Source of the DNA: Dermanyssus gallinae
Taxonomy: Eukaryota > Arthropoda > Arachnida > Mesostigmata > Dermanyssidae
DNA: 64,000 bases
Reading direction: 5' to 3'
NCBI GenBank assembly: GCA_003439945.1
Contig: QVRM01001450.1
Location: 234,501 to 298,500, forward strand
Positions within the stretch are counted from its first letter, which is position 1. The number at the start of each line of letters is the position of its first letter. The translations under genes were made by a program, and so were the position numbers. Under the pieces are notes generated by a model, which did not search any database, was not told the origin of the DNA, and saw nothing but the letters and a program-made list of their open reading frames with translations. Positions 46,380 to 58,332 of the stretch are shown here, piece after piece.

Positions 46380-48200
46380 CCAGGTCATCACAACTAGAGC
46401 GACGCGAGTCGGTGTTTACGGCCTCGTCCTTCTGACCACTCGCAGAAGTTGGCTCAGATAACTCTGGAGGCTGTAATGGCCGCCATAATTAGCGGACGGC
46501 GGCCTCCCCTTTCTTGTCATCGGCTCCTTCGTAACTATTGAGCCAAACCAATGATGGTAACGAGCCAGCACACAGACACGGCAGACGAAAACGCGAAGAC
46601 GACGCGCGTCAACATGGAACCACATGCAGAAATGGGCAGATTAGGGCCCGATGAGGACGGGCAAGGAGAAAACAGAGAGAACATCGAAAGAAAGAAGGAA
46701 AATAAGCATAAATGAAAGAAGGCATGGCTGTGCCGGGCTCAGAGCTAAGGACACGCAAACGGCACAATCATCTGCGATTATACTGCGTGTTATAGATAAA
46801 TACGGCCACAGCAAAAAGTGGTGGTTGTGGTGGTGGCGGCGGCGGCAGCCCGTGATGATCCAGCGGCGACTACCAGCAAGGGCAGCGTTCTAAAGGGTTG
46901 AATGGTACGGGGTGGGGGCCGGACGGTTCCAGCAGCTCCGCCTATGATAAAAATGGCTCCAGGCGTACATTATATGATCGCATGGCCAGCTTGACGATTA
47001 CTGGCAGAGTCTCATAAACAAACAAAAAGCCGGGAGGAAGTAAGGGGGGTGGGGGGCGGTAGCGCCGATGAGGACGACCCGTCTCGTTGGTTCTGTTCGT
47101 CCTGGTCCTGGCGGCATCGTTTATTCCGCCATTGAGGGCAGGCTTGGGGACCCGTCGTCGATCGGCACTCAGCACCTGAGTATCTCAGCGGCAGCAGCAG
47201 CAGAAATACAAGCTGCAGAAGAATGGCCACTGCGCACTACCGGGAAGCAACCCCGTGTCGTTGCTGTTTGGAGAGGCACCACCGCCTTTGACATCACCGG
47301 CTGCATTCGCCATCCTAGAGAGTTTGCGAGTGCACCCAGGTCCCATCTGCCATCTGTTCCCGTCGAGGAGCACTAAAAGCTCTCTCTACCCGTCGCGTTC
47401 TCTCTCTCTGTCTCTTTCGTTCGAGATTGCCATTATGGTCTTTGCCATCACCTCGCGACGCAATGCTCACTTAGCCGCCTCTTCCTACTGATGCTGGGGG
47501 GGGGGAGCTGCTGCTGCTGCTCTGGCATCGTCGACAGAGATGACAAACACTCTACCTAGACCACAACCTTGTCGCCGACCGGCTGACGGCTGAAACCGCC
47601 GCCGCCGACGACAATGAGCTCTGTGCTCGGTGGCGACAGCGGCATTAAGCAGCAAATAAAAACTTTCACGCACAAACGGTGTTGGAACGGCGATTGCGCA
47701 GAGAGAGGCCAGCGACAGAACTAGGGAGGCGGCCGACGTTGCTGAAGCTCCTGCTGCCGCTCTACCCCGTCTTCTAGTTATTGTAGTTGTCGTCTGCAGA
47801 CGAGGAACGTGCCCTCTCTGCTCTCATGTCTACTGCGGTCAACGGGCCCTAAGGGAGCACCAGACAGTTTTGGTATCGTCTTATTGTTGCTGCCGTTACC
47901 AATGTTGTTGTTGCTGTGGTTGTTGTTGTTGTTGCTGCTGTGGTGACTTTTGTTGTTGCCGTGGTTATTGTTGTTGTTCTTGCTTTTCTTGTTGTCGTCG
48001 TTTTTGTTGTTGTTGTTGTGTTCGTCGTGCCATCGGCGTGCGGTAGAGAAGAGCGGCCCAGAAAACGTTCCTCTGACACTTAAGCTCACCCTACCTGCCG
48101 CAAGGCCTGCCGCGTTGAGGCTGGCGCTCGAAAGTTAATCTCGAAAGTGCTCCATTAATCGCACACAATAGCTAATAGACACCGGTCCATTTCTCGAAAA
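46380..48200. other. GC-richer island with CAG/GTT-type repeats, no assigned gene
   Basis: Contains GGC/GGT runs (46820-46850), a G-rich stretch (47043-47060), a G10 run (47497-47506), CTG runs (47508-47522) and a long GTT/GCT tract (47880-48020). Frames on both strands are low in complexity. This composition recurs at 1.4-2.6, 4.6-6.3 and 26-27.6 kb. Confidence 0.4.
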
Positions 48201-48225
48201 GCAAATAACTGAAAATCACGTTAGC

Positions 48226-48246
48226 AATAATAATAATAATAATAAT
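48226..48246. repeat. (AAT)7 at the 5' junction of a retroelement
   Basis: Seven AAT units ending exactly where the 48.25-kb retroelement begins. The same repeat resumes at its 3' end (50114-50163). Confidence 0.9.
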
Positions 48247-50113
48247 TAGGCCCATAGCATGCGGCCTCACCTTGCGGAGACTGGCTGCAAAAGTTGCAAT
48301 CGTGGTAAATCGAAGAGCAATTATTAGTGCCGTTACGTCAAAGCAAGTTGGTGTTTCAGTAAAAGGTGGGGCCGAGGCTGCAGCACACGCGGTTCGAGGA
48401 TTCATAGAGGCGGACGGTCCCCCACGTGTGGTGGTAAAGCTCGATTTTCGAAATGCCTTTAACACTATCCGACGCGACGTAATTCTTAATGAAGTGAAAT
48501 CGAAAGTGCCCCAGCTTTTCCCATTTACATTGCAGAGCGACAGCAAGCCATCGCTACTATCTTGGGCCGATAAGGAACCTCTCCTTTTATCCAACGGTGC
48601 ACAACAGGGCGATCCGCTCGGCCCCGCTCAGTTCAGTATTGGAATCTCTGAGATAGTGGCTCGTATGGATAGTCCATTAAACGTTTGGTATCTGGACGAC
48701 GCCACCTTGGGAGGCCCAGTAAACTCAGTTGTCAGTGACATTCTCAATGTTTTAAGGTCCGCAGACGAAGAAGGACTGGAACTAAATCCTTCTAAATGCG
48801 AAATCATCGTCGTAGGCGGAGATTCCCACGAGCAGGGCGAAATGTTCAGAACCATCGAAAAGATTTTGCCCGGATCAAAGAGAGTTAGTCAGGCGGACCT
48901 GGAAATTCTAGGTGCCCCGATTGGAGCTCGAAGAATTCTTGAGACGATTACAGTTAAGCGCAACGCGCTTTTGCGGATCAAACCCCGCCTCATCGCAATG
49001 CACCCGCAGGCAGCTCTTTGTCTCTGGAGATATAGCTTAGGCTCGCCAAGGTTGAATTACATCCTGCGGACCTCCCCAGCGAGCAACGAGCTGGCCAGCC
49101 TGCAGGACTTCGACGACACCGCAAGAGAAATTCTAGGTGAAGTTCTTAACGTTACTCTGACTGACCATACCTGGCAAAGGGCAACCATTCCCCTTAGGGA
49201 AGGGGGGCTTGACATCAGGTCCGTGACGGAGCTTGCGCCCGTATGTTATGCAACTTCGCTACTAGAATTTGCACAGCTCGCTGGGACCCTCGTCGAGCCT
49301 AATATTCGTCATGTAATACAAGTGACGAAAGACAAGGCCGAGCTAGCTGCAAGAAACGTCATAGGCCCTGGTCCCTGGGAGGAGCGCTCTACACAGCATA
49401 CGCTTGATGGTTATAGGTGCAACATTGTGGGTCGAAATCTTCTCGATAGCATGCAATCCCCCACGGAAAGAGCGGTTTTTATAGCCGCTCGAGACACCTT
49501 TAATAGCGGATATCTAAGGGCTCTACCCTCGCCGCAGCTCGGCACCATGCTGGACAATACCTCCTTCCGCATGGTGACAGCGCTCCGAATTGGAGCTTCC
49601 ATATGTGAGCCATACACCTGCTCAGCCTGTGGGACGCCTGTAGAGAGTAACAGCCTTCACCCCCTGAGCTGCACCAAAAGCCAAGGAAGAGCCGCTAGGC
49701 ACGCGGAACTTAACTCGATCATAAGGAGAGCCCTGCGTCGTGCAGGCATACCGAGTACGCTGGAGCCCAGACTCGATACAAGCAGTGACAGGAGGCCCGA
49801 CGGAGTCACTATTCCATTATGGTCTTGCGGAAAGTGTCTGGCATCGTGCCTATCGCTATGGAAACACTAAGTCCCGCTAGTAAAGGCACAAGGAGATTCA
49901 TTAAAGAGCTTGGCGAGCGGATACATGAAAACACTGGCGACCGACGAGAGAGCGAGTTCCTGCGGCAGTTGCTCTCGCTGGCGGTATGCAGAGGTAACGC
50001 TGCCTGTATAATCGGGTCAATGTTTTGAGAGGAAGAGACTGCAATCGAGATATTTAATTATATATTAATACATGTTCAGACCTCACAATTGTATAATCAG
50101 CAATACACAATAA
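48247..50113 (+). mobile_element. Retroelement copy (REL-endonuclease family) inserted in AAT repeats, RT mostly intact
   Basis: The frame 48272-49870 is open for 532 codons and starts inside the RT (LRRLAAKVAIVVNRR), so it is 5' truncated. RT boxes: KLDFRNAFNTIRRDVI (first Asp, about 48435-48480), GAQQGDPLGPAQFSIGI, and VWYLDDATLGGP (catalytic pair, about 48684-48720). A Cys/His cluster (CSACGTPVESNSLHPLSC) precedes RRALRRAGIPS and RRPDGVTIPLWSCGK. The frame then changes; from 49840 the terminal block PIAMETLSPASKG and EFLRQLLSLAVCRGNAA reads to a stop at about 50028. Compared with the 56.3-kb copy, the segment between RPDG...G and the PIAMET block is missing, including the second acidic position. 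It is flanked by AAT on both sides. The endonuclease label is inferred from RPDG...WDAT in sister copies. Confidence 0.85.

Positions 50114-50163
<50 letters not shown>
50114..50163. repeat. (AAT)n at the 3' end of a retroelement
   Basis: About 16 AAT units, followed by four GAT units. Confidence 0.92.
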
Positions 50164-50166
<3 letters not shown>

Positions 50167-50329
50167 TGATGATGAGGCAGATGATGTCTTTGGCCGTTTG
50201 TAGAAGAAATGTAGCTTCCATCATAGGCGCCATGAATTGACAGAAAGCGACCAGAGCAGGATGAACCTGGCATAAACGTTCATACCCCACAATCGTAATA
50301 ACTGAATGATAATAAGTAATAATAATAAT

Positions 50330-50457
50330 GGGTTAAAGAACCCGTGACTACACGTTCACGCGGAGACAATTGTTCACTCCAAAGTGCTAACATAAAAAAG
50401 TTATATAACTAGATCAATATAAACAAAAGTTATCTGTTTGTGTATAATAATGCCAAA
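50330..50457 (+). mobile_element. 3'-UTR-only retroelement copy between AAT repeats
   Basis: About 128 bases matching the 3' UTR seen at 12.7, 30.5 and 63.95 kb (GAACCCGTGACTACACGTTC, then GGAGACAATTG and CTCCAAAGTGCTAACAT). It starts just after the expected stop codon. It is bounded by AAT units at 50318-50329 and 50458-50504. An extreme 5' truncation at insertion explains it best. Confidence 0.8.
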
Positions 50458-50458
50458 A

Positions 50459-50504
<46 letters not shown>
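50458..50504. repeat. (AAT)n at the 3' end of a retroelement copy
   Basis: About 15-16 AAT units directly after the 128-base retroelement fragment. Confidence 0.92.
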
Positions 50505-50506
<2 letters not shown>

Positions 50507-50509
50507 GTC

Positions 50510-51450
50510 CCTATCCGCCTTGTTCACAACCACATGTTCATAGTCGTAGACGTGGTATCAACAGACGTCTGGAGACGATACGTTCGAGTAGATGGAAAGA
50601 TTTTTCTGATTGGCTTCTTGGCCATCCCTGGCTGGTGTCGTCAGCAAGGTTGCTTATCTTCTGTTTACTTGGCCATGCATGTATCCGGTCTATTGGTAGC
50701 GCAAATCTCTGCCTGCACTCGCTTCAAGATAGCTGGGACACAATTCTCGAACAAATGGCTGAGTTTCCTGTTTCCCGAGCGTATTTCGTCGGCCGATGAA
50801 CCTTGGACTGTTCATCCATGGCGAGCTGCTAACACTATATCGAGAATAATGCTTCCTATACACGGAGGTAAATCGTAGGCCTACGTAGTAGAACAAAATC
50901 GAGCTTGTCAGAATTGAGTTAAACGCCGCCTAAAAGGGGTTAACCACGGTTGCAAAAGTGCCATCTTTTAACGTTAAGCTTCTTAACCGCTATTTACGAT
51001 ATAGCGGATACCTTTAGTAAAACATACAGGCCGTAGGCTATTTAAGGCTATACGTGTATATCGACTGCCTATCGAAATTGAGCTGGTACACAGCGTCTAT
51101 TGGCTTAGCTCAACTTCCAGACTCAGATCGTCTGCTATCGAGGTTCGATCCTTTAGCCAAGCTTTGCTTCGTGTAATGTAGCGCTTGAGTAGCGTTTCGA
51201 ACACCTCATAAGGAGTTCTCAAGCCTCGGAACGCCACGTGCTCTCCCTTTAACACATTGAACATTGCTATCGTCGGATGTTGCTTGAATGCACTGAAGCG
51301 CTTACCGCTTCGACAACGCATGCCCAATATTGATCCCTATAGACAATGAAACCGTCGCAACCCTTAAGTATTTACTTATGACGTCACTAACCCTAATAAC
51401 CCAGTGCGCAAGGCGATTGCAAGTGTTTGCGACAAACTATGATATATCTA
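50510..51450. other. Stretch without a recognised gene
   Basis: Frames of up to about 100 non-repetitive codons occur at 50510-50878 but show no recognisable domain. Confidence 0.35.
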
Positions 51451-52161
51451 CAAAATTATATATATATATAAATATATCATATATAAAAATATCATAGTTG
51501 TTATGTTTCACGTTGAAGTTTTCACGTCCAGAACCGTAGCATTTTGCCAAGACGTTTCCGCCCCCCCTTTCCATTAGAAAAAAATATTCTCTTGCTGAGT
51601 TCTACCAAACCTCAAAATATGTACCTAACTTTCTCATACACCCAATGTAAGTATGCATGCCTTCGCTTTCGATATGACTGTCGAAAAAGCTTAGTTACTT
51701 GGCAACTACGTAACGCAGCACCATCACTTTGGTACGAATGTAGTGGGCATTAAATCTGCTATTGCCTGAGAGTAGTCTTTTGGACGTGCATTTTTGGTCG
51801 TAATGGAAAAAATTACGATGTTGCACAAAAAAGCGTTAACGTAACATTTTGACTTTTTATGACTTTCCTTAATCTGGCTATTCGCTTTTTGCTACGCAAG
51901 CTAGTAATGTATACTTTATTGCGCAGAATTTTCCGCCAAACACGCCGGTATGATCGGTTCCTTTAAGCGCTGACTGGTTCTCCCGCAAACGTAGATTTTG
52001 CACAACTATGTAGGAGAAAAAGACAGAATAACTGCTTTTATAAATTTCATCCTCACTCCTAAACAAAACGTTTTCCCAGCTTCCACCCATTGGCAAAAAA
52101 GATTTTCTCACCGAGTTTGACCATACCCTAGCGTTGTGGACACACAAATAGGAACACCCTG
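51450..52161 (-). mobile_element. Possible mariner-like or MITE sequence with one terminal repeat
   Basis: The right edge, read on the minus strand, is CAGGGTGTTCCTATTTGTG (52161-52143), a typical start for Tc1/mariner-type terminal repeats. It sits directly against a TA tract, and TA is the target dinucleotide of that superfamily. The interior minus frame (down to 51878) is open but not recognisable as transposase. The left end was not found; an imperfect inverted repeat around TA at about 51437-51500 (ACTATGATAT and complement) may lie near it. Confidence 0.4.

Positions 52162-52256
<95 letters not shown>
52162..52256. repeat. (TA)n microsatellite
   Basis: About 95 bases of TA with single AAAT and GT interruptions. 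Confidence 0.95.
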
Positions 52257-52258
<2 letters not shown>

Positions 52259-52259
52259 A

Positions 52260-53460
52260 CTTCGAGCCGTACAAAACGTGCCTGCGCCTGTCCAGAGCGA
52301 ACCACACTTGACGCTTAAAGAGCAGAACATAGGCGTAAAGTAATCGTCGTCGCATTTCCCGTTGAAAACAATACCACGAGCCACGAAGAATGTCCTTGCG
52401 TCTGTTGAAAGCAGGCGTACGAATAAACGGAAAAAGAGCCAGAAGGAGACGAAAAAAAAACTTGGAAAGTAGCAGAGGAATGAGAATCGCAAGGCACGAG
52501 ATGAGCCGAAGTCGCTCGTGTTCCGCTTCGAGGTCGCGCATGTCGCCGTCTATGCATAGCGCATGGCGAAGGTGACACGGACTCGGGAGGATGGAGTTGT
52601 GAGTGTAGGAGGCTCTTGGAGGTGGTGGTTGCGTGCTATAGTGCGCAGCCGTCCGTCAGTCTGGCACGGCTACTGGATACTCGATTCGTTTGCGGTATAC
52701 TATCTGGAACGAAGCTCTTGCTGCGGTCAGCCGCTGTCGTATCGATGCAAAAATTGCCGACTCGCCGAAGCCGACCACTTATCCACGACTTACACATCCG
52801 TGCGAATCATACTAAAACGAAGTCAAGGACAAAGGAATGCGGCCAGGTGGGCTTTCGGGGATAGTAGTATACCAAAGCACAGGCCGTCTAAACTGCAGTA
52901 GGTACCATCTGCAGGCTAGACGTGGAAACGTGGAGAAAAACACGCCTTTCACGCCCTACGATGTGTTGTTGCTGTTGTTGTCGTTGCTGTTTCTGTCGTT
53001 GTCGTCATTGTTGTTGTCGTTTTTAATATTGCGTTTACAGCGACGACCGCAAAGTCCTCGTTGAGTAAGCCACGGTCCTGGTGGACCATGCTGAGCTTCT
53101 TCATGCGTAGCTCGTACGTTTCTGTACGAATACGATTGCGCCTGGGCGGATTTATGACATGGCTAAACTTCAGTTTTTCTCTGCAAAGCTTCTGCTTTCT
53201 CACACTCTTAAAAAAAAGACTCCCATACACAAAGATAAAGTAACAGGAAATTGGTGACGCCACCCGCAATATTCGAGTTAGCTTAAGCGTATATAAACAC
53301 GCGTTATTAGAGCAATTCATCGAAGCGAAAGCTGACTTGAGCAGAACAACCGTGATATGTCACGCAGAGCTTTTCGGCAACGGCAGCTGTGCTAACTTGT
53401 GTATAACTATATACCTATAAAGAATGTGCGTTTATATACACATAAACATTAATGCATGTC
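52260..53460. other. Stretch without an assigned gene
   Basis: Contains GTT-type trinucleotide runs at about 52965-53020. Frames on both strands compete and none has a domain. Confidence 0.4.
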
Positions 53461-53465
53461 TGCAC

Positions 53466-53473
53466 ATATATAT

Positions 53474-53543
<70 letters not shown>

Positions 53544-53545
53544 GA
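53466..53545. repeat. (TA)n microsatellite
   Basis: About 80 bases of TA with an AAAT and a GTA interruption, followed by ACATA-type imperfect repeats. Confidence 0.95.
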
Positions 53546-54272
53546 AAGCCTTCGAGCGTGCACATATATAGATACATATACAAATACATACAAAGGCATA
53601 CGCGAACATACACACGTATTCGTACGTATGCGCATGCATATTACTTGTTTGCCTATACAGCAACGTAATTCCGACTTACTGTTTGTCTTCCTAGCCAGCA
53701 ACAACTTCACTGTCGTCCAGTGGATGCCGTTGTACTTCGTCGCATAGTGGCTTCGTTGCGTTCACTGTCGGCTTTGGCGGTCCGCTGTGGCAGTCGAGGC
53801 AGATTGCACTATGGCACATAACCACGCCCCCACTCACCAATACCACTACCTCAAACATCAGCGACAGTTACGCTGAGCCTGCCTTCTCCCCCCTCGGATG
53901 AACAGCGCAGCTGGCTATGTCAGCGATACAACCTGCTGTACAGCTGCTAAACACGTGGGGTACGTCGGCGATTCCACGCTCCGAGCTTCCATTGCCTGAC
54001 AGCCGTTGCTCACATAAAGGCTGGCTGCTTGCGCTTACAAGGCCACACGAATAAACAAACAGTCGTTGACACAATTGATTTAATTTTACATAAATATGTG
54101 TACTTAGTTTCATTCAGAAAGTAGATTAGTGGCATAATGATGATGACGGCGACAAGTAAACAAACACATCGTGTATGTCTAATGTCACAGCTATCAAAAA
54201 AATTGAACCCCAAACATTCTTGTGTGATGTTTACGCTGTGCAGTACTCTGGTAACTTCAGAGTAAGCTGTAA

Positions 54273-54291
54273 ATAATAATAATAATAATAA
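54273..54291. repeat. (AAT)6 at the 5' edge of a SINE-like unit
   Basis: Six AAT units, then ACAAAAA and the start of the unit at 54298. Confidence 0.9.
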
Positions 54292-54297
54292 CAAAAA

Positions 54298-54567
54298 GTA
54301 GCGGTGTTGGCTTAGGCGGCTAACCTATCGCTCGAAATAGGGCGTTGCCATGACAACCATGATTAACAGACAATTGCAAGTTCGAACCCCGGCCTTGGTG
54401 TATTGGTTGGACGTGTCATTGCAGCTACATTCCTCTGCTGGAGAAAGCCTGAAAGATAAATCAGTAATGAGAACGCGGTTACGATAGACGCATTTAGACT
54501 TTATCGTGCCACAGGTAACCTAACCCATTACAAGCGTCTAAAATGTGGTTGGTTAAACGTTAAAAAA
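54298..54567 (+). mobile_element. tRNA-derived SINE, copy 1
   Basis: It starts GTAGCGGTG. A box TGGCTTAGGCGG (54308-54319) and B box AGTTCGAACCC (54379-54389) are pol III promoter elements at a wider than normal spacing (about 71 bases). The body and 3' end (CGTTAAAAA) match the reverse complement of 60883-61164 over the full length at about 80% by eye. Two matching copies with the same ends, plus the pol III boxes, support a SINE. Confidence 0.8.
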
Positions 54568-54569
54568 GT

Positions 54570-55960
54570 AATAGATGTAGGATATCACAGTGCTAGCGCC
54601 GGCTAAAATATAGGTGAGTGGGCAAGAAAGCCCAGGTCAAAGTACGGTTTGCTCTGCGGGGGTTAGTAGGTAGTCTGTTAGGACTATTTTAAAAACTTTG
54701 TTAGACTTTCATAGTATTATTTTGTATAACCCAAGACCGTGGCGGTTTGTTCTATTCACTGCATCACATTAAATGTGCATAATCATGGACTCAGTGGAAA
54801 ATGTACAAGCCTTGAACTCAGTGAAAAATGTGTGTCTTGTTGGGTTCTTTGAGCCTGGAAGCAATCTAAAAACAGTATATGTGGTTTTTGCTAAGCAAAT
54901 TCTGATGAGCTTTGGAGATGGGCACTTTTCCAACATCTCAAAACTGGTCACAGGCAATAAGACTTAAACACATTTTCATGCTCTTACGCTTTCAGAAATA
55001 AGGATGAGAAGTGCCAGCGGCACCGATCGGAACGCAGTAGCTGTTGTTTTTATTCCTGTGGTGAGATTTGACATGATTGAAGTTGAAGGAGGCTGTATGG
55101 TGACCGTCGATTGATCCGTAACCAAAGGCGAGTTGGCACCTCTAGAAAGATGGTTGTGATTTTTCCACCACGAAAGCGTCTTTGCTCTTACGGTTACCAC
55201 TAGACGCAGGACCTCCTTATGGATGTGGGGATCAAAGTAGTGTATCTTATGCATTTTGTGTTACCTCTAATATACACTCCATTATCGGTGTGGAAAACGG
55301 GTTGTAACTCTCTGTAGAGATTATTAGTTTCGTTGAGAATGAACTAAACACGTCAAGAAGCGACAACGAGGTCTGCCTTGATGATTGGATCCCACGCCTG
55401 GATACACGGGCGTATGCCTTTTGCAGTATCGTAACTCAATGTAGTTAAAGTGGCTATCAAAGATGCCCACCGGGGGTAGAGAAGGCGTCCCTTGAAACAA
55501 ATTGGAAGTTTTTTAGCACAGTAAATGTTTATAAGTAGAATTATAAAAACTGTTATAACTATGATGGTAAGAATGACAGTAGTGTTGTAGTGGGACGTCG
55601 TGTTACGTTAAGTTAAAGATTCCGCACTCATTTTTTCTCAGGCCTTGCCTAATGAGCCCATCATAAAGCGAGTTTCCCAAATTATGATATTTTAGACGTA
55701 TCAGTCAGAACGGCCCAATTAAATTGGGGCCAGCCTTTTCTAACTGCGTCTCCCTACGCCGAGTTGTTTACCGGTGCGGCTCCACGGTCTATCTGGTTTA
55801 CCTTGGTAATTGGTCCAGTATTAACAAGCATTTAGCTTTTACTTCGAAAGCCAGGCCTGCTCTTCTGTCGCAACTCCGTTATTCGATTTACCAATACAAG
55901 TGTATTTGTGTAGATTGTATACATTTTTAAGAGACCATCCATTATAAACGGAACATTTAT
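54570..55960. other. Stretch without a recognised gene
   Basis: No motif recognised. The minus strand at 55.6-55.95 kb may be the decayed downstream part of the RT relic that follows. Confidence 0.35.
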
Positions 55961-55964
55961 GATT

Positions 55965-56215
55965 TACATATAACTTATTAATATACACACGTTTACTATG
56001 AGGCCATTCTGCGAGAAATATTCATCAAGTGTGCAAGACGCAGCCTGCAGATAAGCTATTACTAGATCATCCGTGTAGAGCAGAAGCATGACTGTTGAGT
56101 GTGATGCGTGGCCCGTCACCTTGCGGATACCCAGTCGTCTGATCAAACGTGATATGCTCGCCATCACACCATCATCGAGAATAATTGGTTACCCCTCAGA
56201 AATATGCTGAGTAAA
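55965..56215 (-). pseudogene. LINE reverse transcriptase catalytic fragment
   Basis: The minus frame 56167-55964 reads RLIRRLGIRKVTGHASHSTV, then LLLYTDDLVI (catalytic pair, 56078-56067), then LDEYFSQNGLIVNV. This is the RT palm followed by the primer-grip region of a LINE. It ends without the downstream KYLG box. Confidence 0.7.
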
Positions 56216-56253
56216 GTAATAATTCGTGGTCCAACTAGACCCGGTTATTATAG

Positions 56254-56265
56254 AATAATAATAAT
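56254..56265. repeat. (AAT)4 at the 5' junction of a retroelement
   Basis: Four AAT units directly before the retroelement copy that ends in (AAT)n at 56752. Confidence 0.85.
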
Positions 56266-56875
<610 letters not shown>

Positions 56876-57279
56876 TATTTTTAAGATTAGTGTTACTCAC
56901 ATAAGCTCACGCGTGGTTTTGGTGATAGTTCTTTTACAAAAAGCCATATATATTGTTTTACTTAGATTTAGTACAAGCCCGTTTCAGAACATCCAATTGC
57001 AAGAATTTGTCACACATTTCGATGCGGTTTTGCGTAGTGAAGAAATACTTTTTTCCCTTAAAAGCAAACCTGTGTCATCACCAAAAGATATCTGTATTGG
57101 TTTGAGTCTGTTCCTAGGTAATTGCTCTTTAAAATAATCAACAGCGGAATACAGTTTCTGCTAATTTATTAGTGGACAATAAGAGTTAGAGTGGCTAGCA
57201 TTAGAATATGTATCTGCTTTATAAATTGGATGTAACAGGTATTGCTTGAGATTGTCAGGATATTGTGATATTTTAATTA

Positions 57280-57600
57280 TTTTTGTTATAAGTAAGTGGA
57301 ATATATCAGAAAATATAAGGCTATTTGTTCAAACATTTTGATGGGATTCCTGTCCAGTTCAGCAGCCCTTCGGCCATTTGGACCTTTAATTACTTGAGAT
57401 AGTTCGCGCATTTCTGGTACATTAAAACCCTCGAACAAAACATTGGATTGCGTTAGTAGTTCATTTTCTGGATCAATTACCTCAATAGATGCTGACACAG
57501 TTCTTAGTTTTGCTATCAATGAGACTCCAACCTGCTTCCGTAAATCTCGGGGGCAGTTTTTCGTTTATCAAAATGAAATCCTTAGTCTCTAAGCTTCTAG
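57280..57600 (-). pseudogene. Possible LINE RT finger-region remnant
   Basis: The minus frame 57519-57286 has MRELSQVIKGPNGRRAAELD, then PIKMFEQIA. This resembles the EL---IK--N--KA-G-D-IP segment at the start of LINE RT domains. The palm is not seen. A short, GC3-rich minus frame at 58037-57890 may be upstream sequence of the same element or unrelated. Confidence 0.45.
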
Positions 57601-58287
57601 TATATATTTATGTTATATCATTATTCTCTAAAACACCCCTGAACAACACTGGAGTTAGTCGTGAGATTTTCATTCCCGGCTGGGAAATGTAAGAAACATA
57701 ATATCTTCTATGTTAAATGTAACTATATATAGCAACCTAAAATAAACTAATATGAACATTAGATTCAGCTATAATAATAGTCACTCCAGCTAAGTGTTAA
57801 TGCCTGCGCCTGCCAATGAAATGTCTATAATAATATATCACTTGTATTTAACACAACATATTAGTGGCGGCTGCTGGTGTGCCTTATCTCATCTTCCTCA
57901 GATCCTTCTATGTATTAATCCAGAATAGCTGTCCGTTGTCTGTATCTTTTTGCACCGTCAGTTTAATGGTTTTTTTGCTGATGCAACAGAACTTGCAGTT
58001 GAGTTCGGCCTTCTTCTGCATGGCCAGGGAGCGCAGGTGCTTAATGACTGTTTGCTGCATTTAATAATGAGGTACGTAGATTTAATACTAAGCCGATTCA
58101 ACGAATGCGACTAAGTCGTTCAAAAATACGGTCGCTTCCGAAATACCTGCTGACTTTACATAAGTAAACATATGCATTATCTGCATGACTTCGTGGAGTC
58201 GTCGCCGGATTGTCGTCTTAATCCCTAGTAGTGTTAGCTCCAGACCTCTGATAGATTCACTCGAAATCGCGTAAATCCATACGAGCG

Positions 58288-58331
<44 letters not shown>
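58288..58331. repeat. (TA)n at the 3' end of a minus-strand retroelement
   Basis: About 44 bases of TA. The element's 3' UTR ends directly against it. Confidence 0.93.

Positions 58332-58332
<1 letters not shown>

Noticed and set aside
52128..52541. Long minus and plus frames rich in Ile/Tyr across TA tracts (also 20776, 31821, 53424, 61090)
   Set aside because: They are readings of (TA)n; one frame of TA has no stop, so openness carries no coding information.
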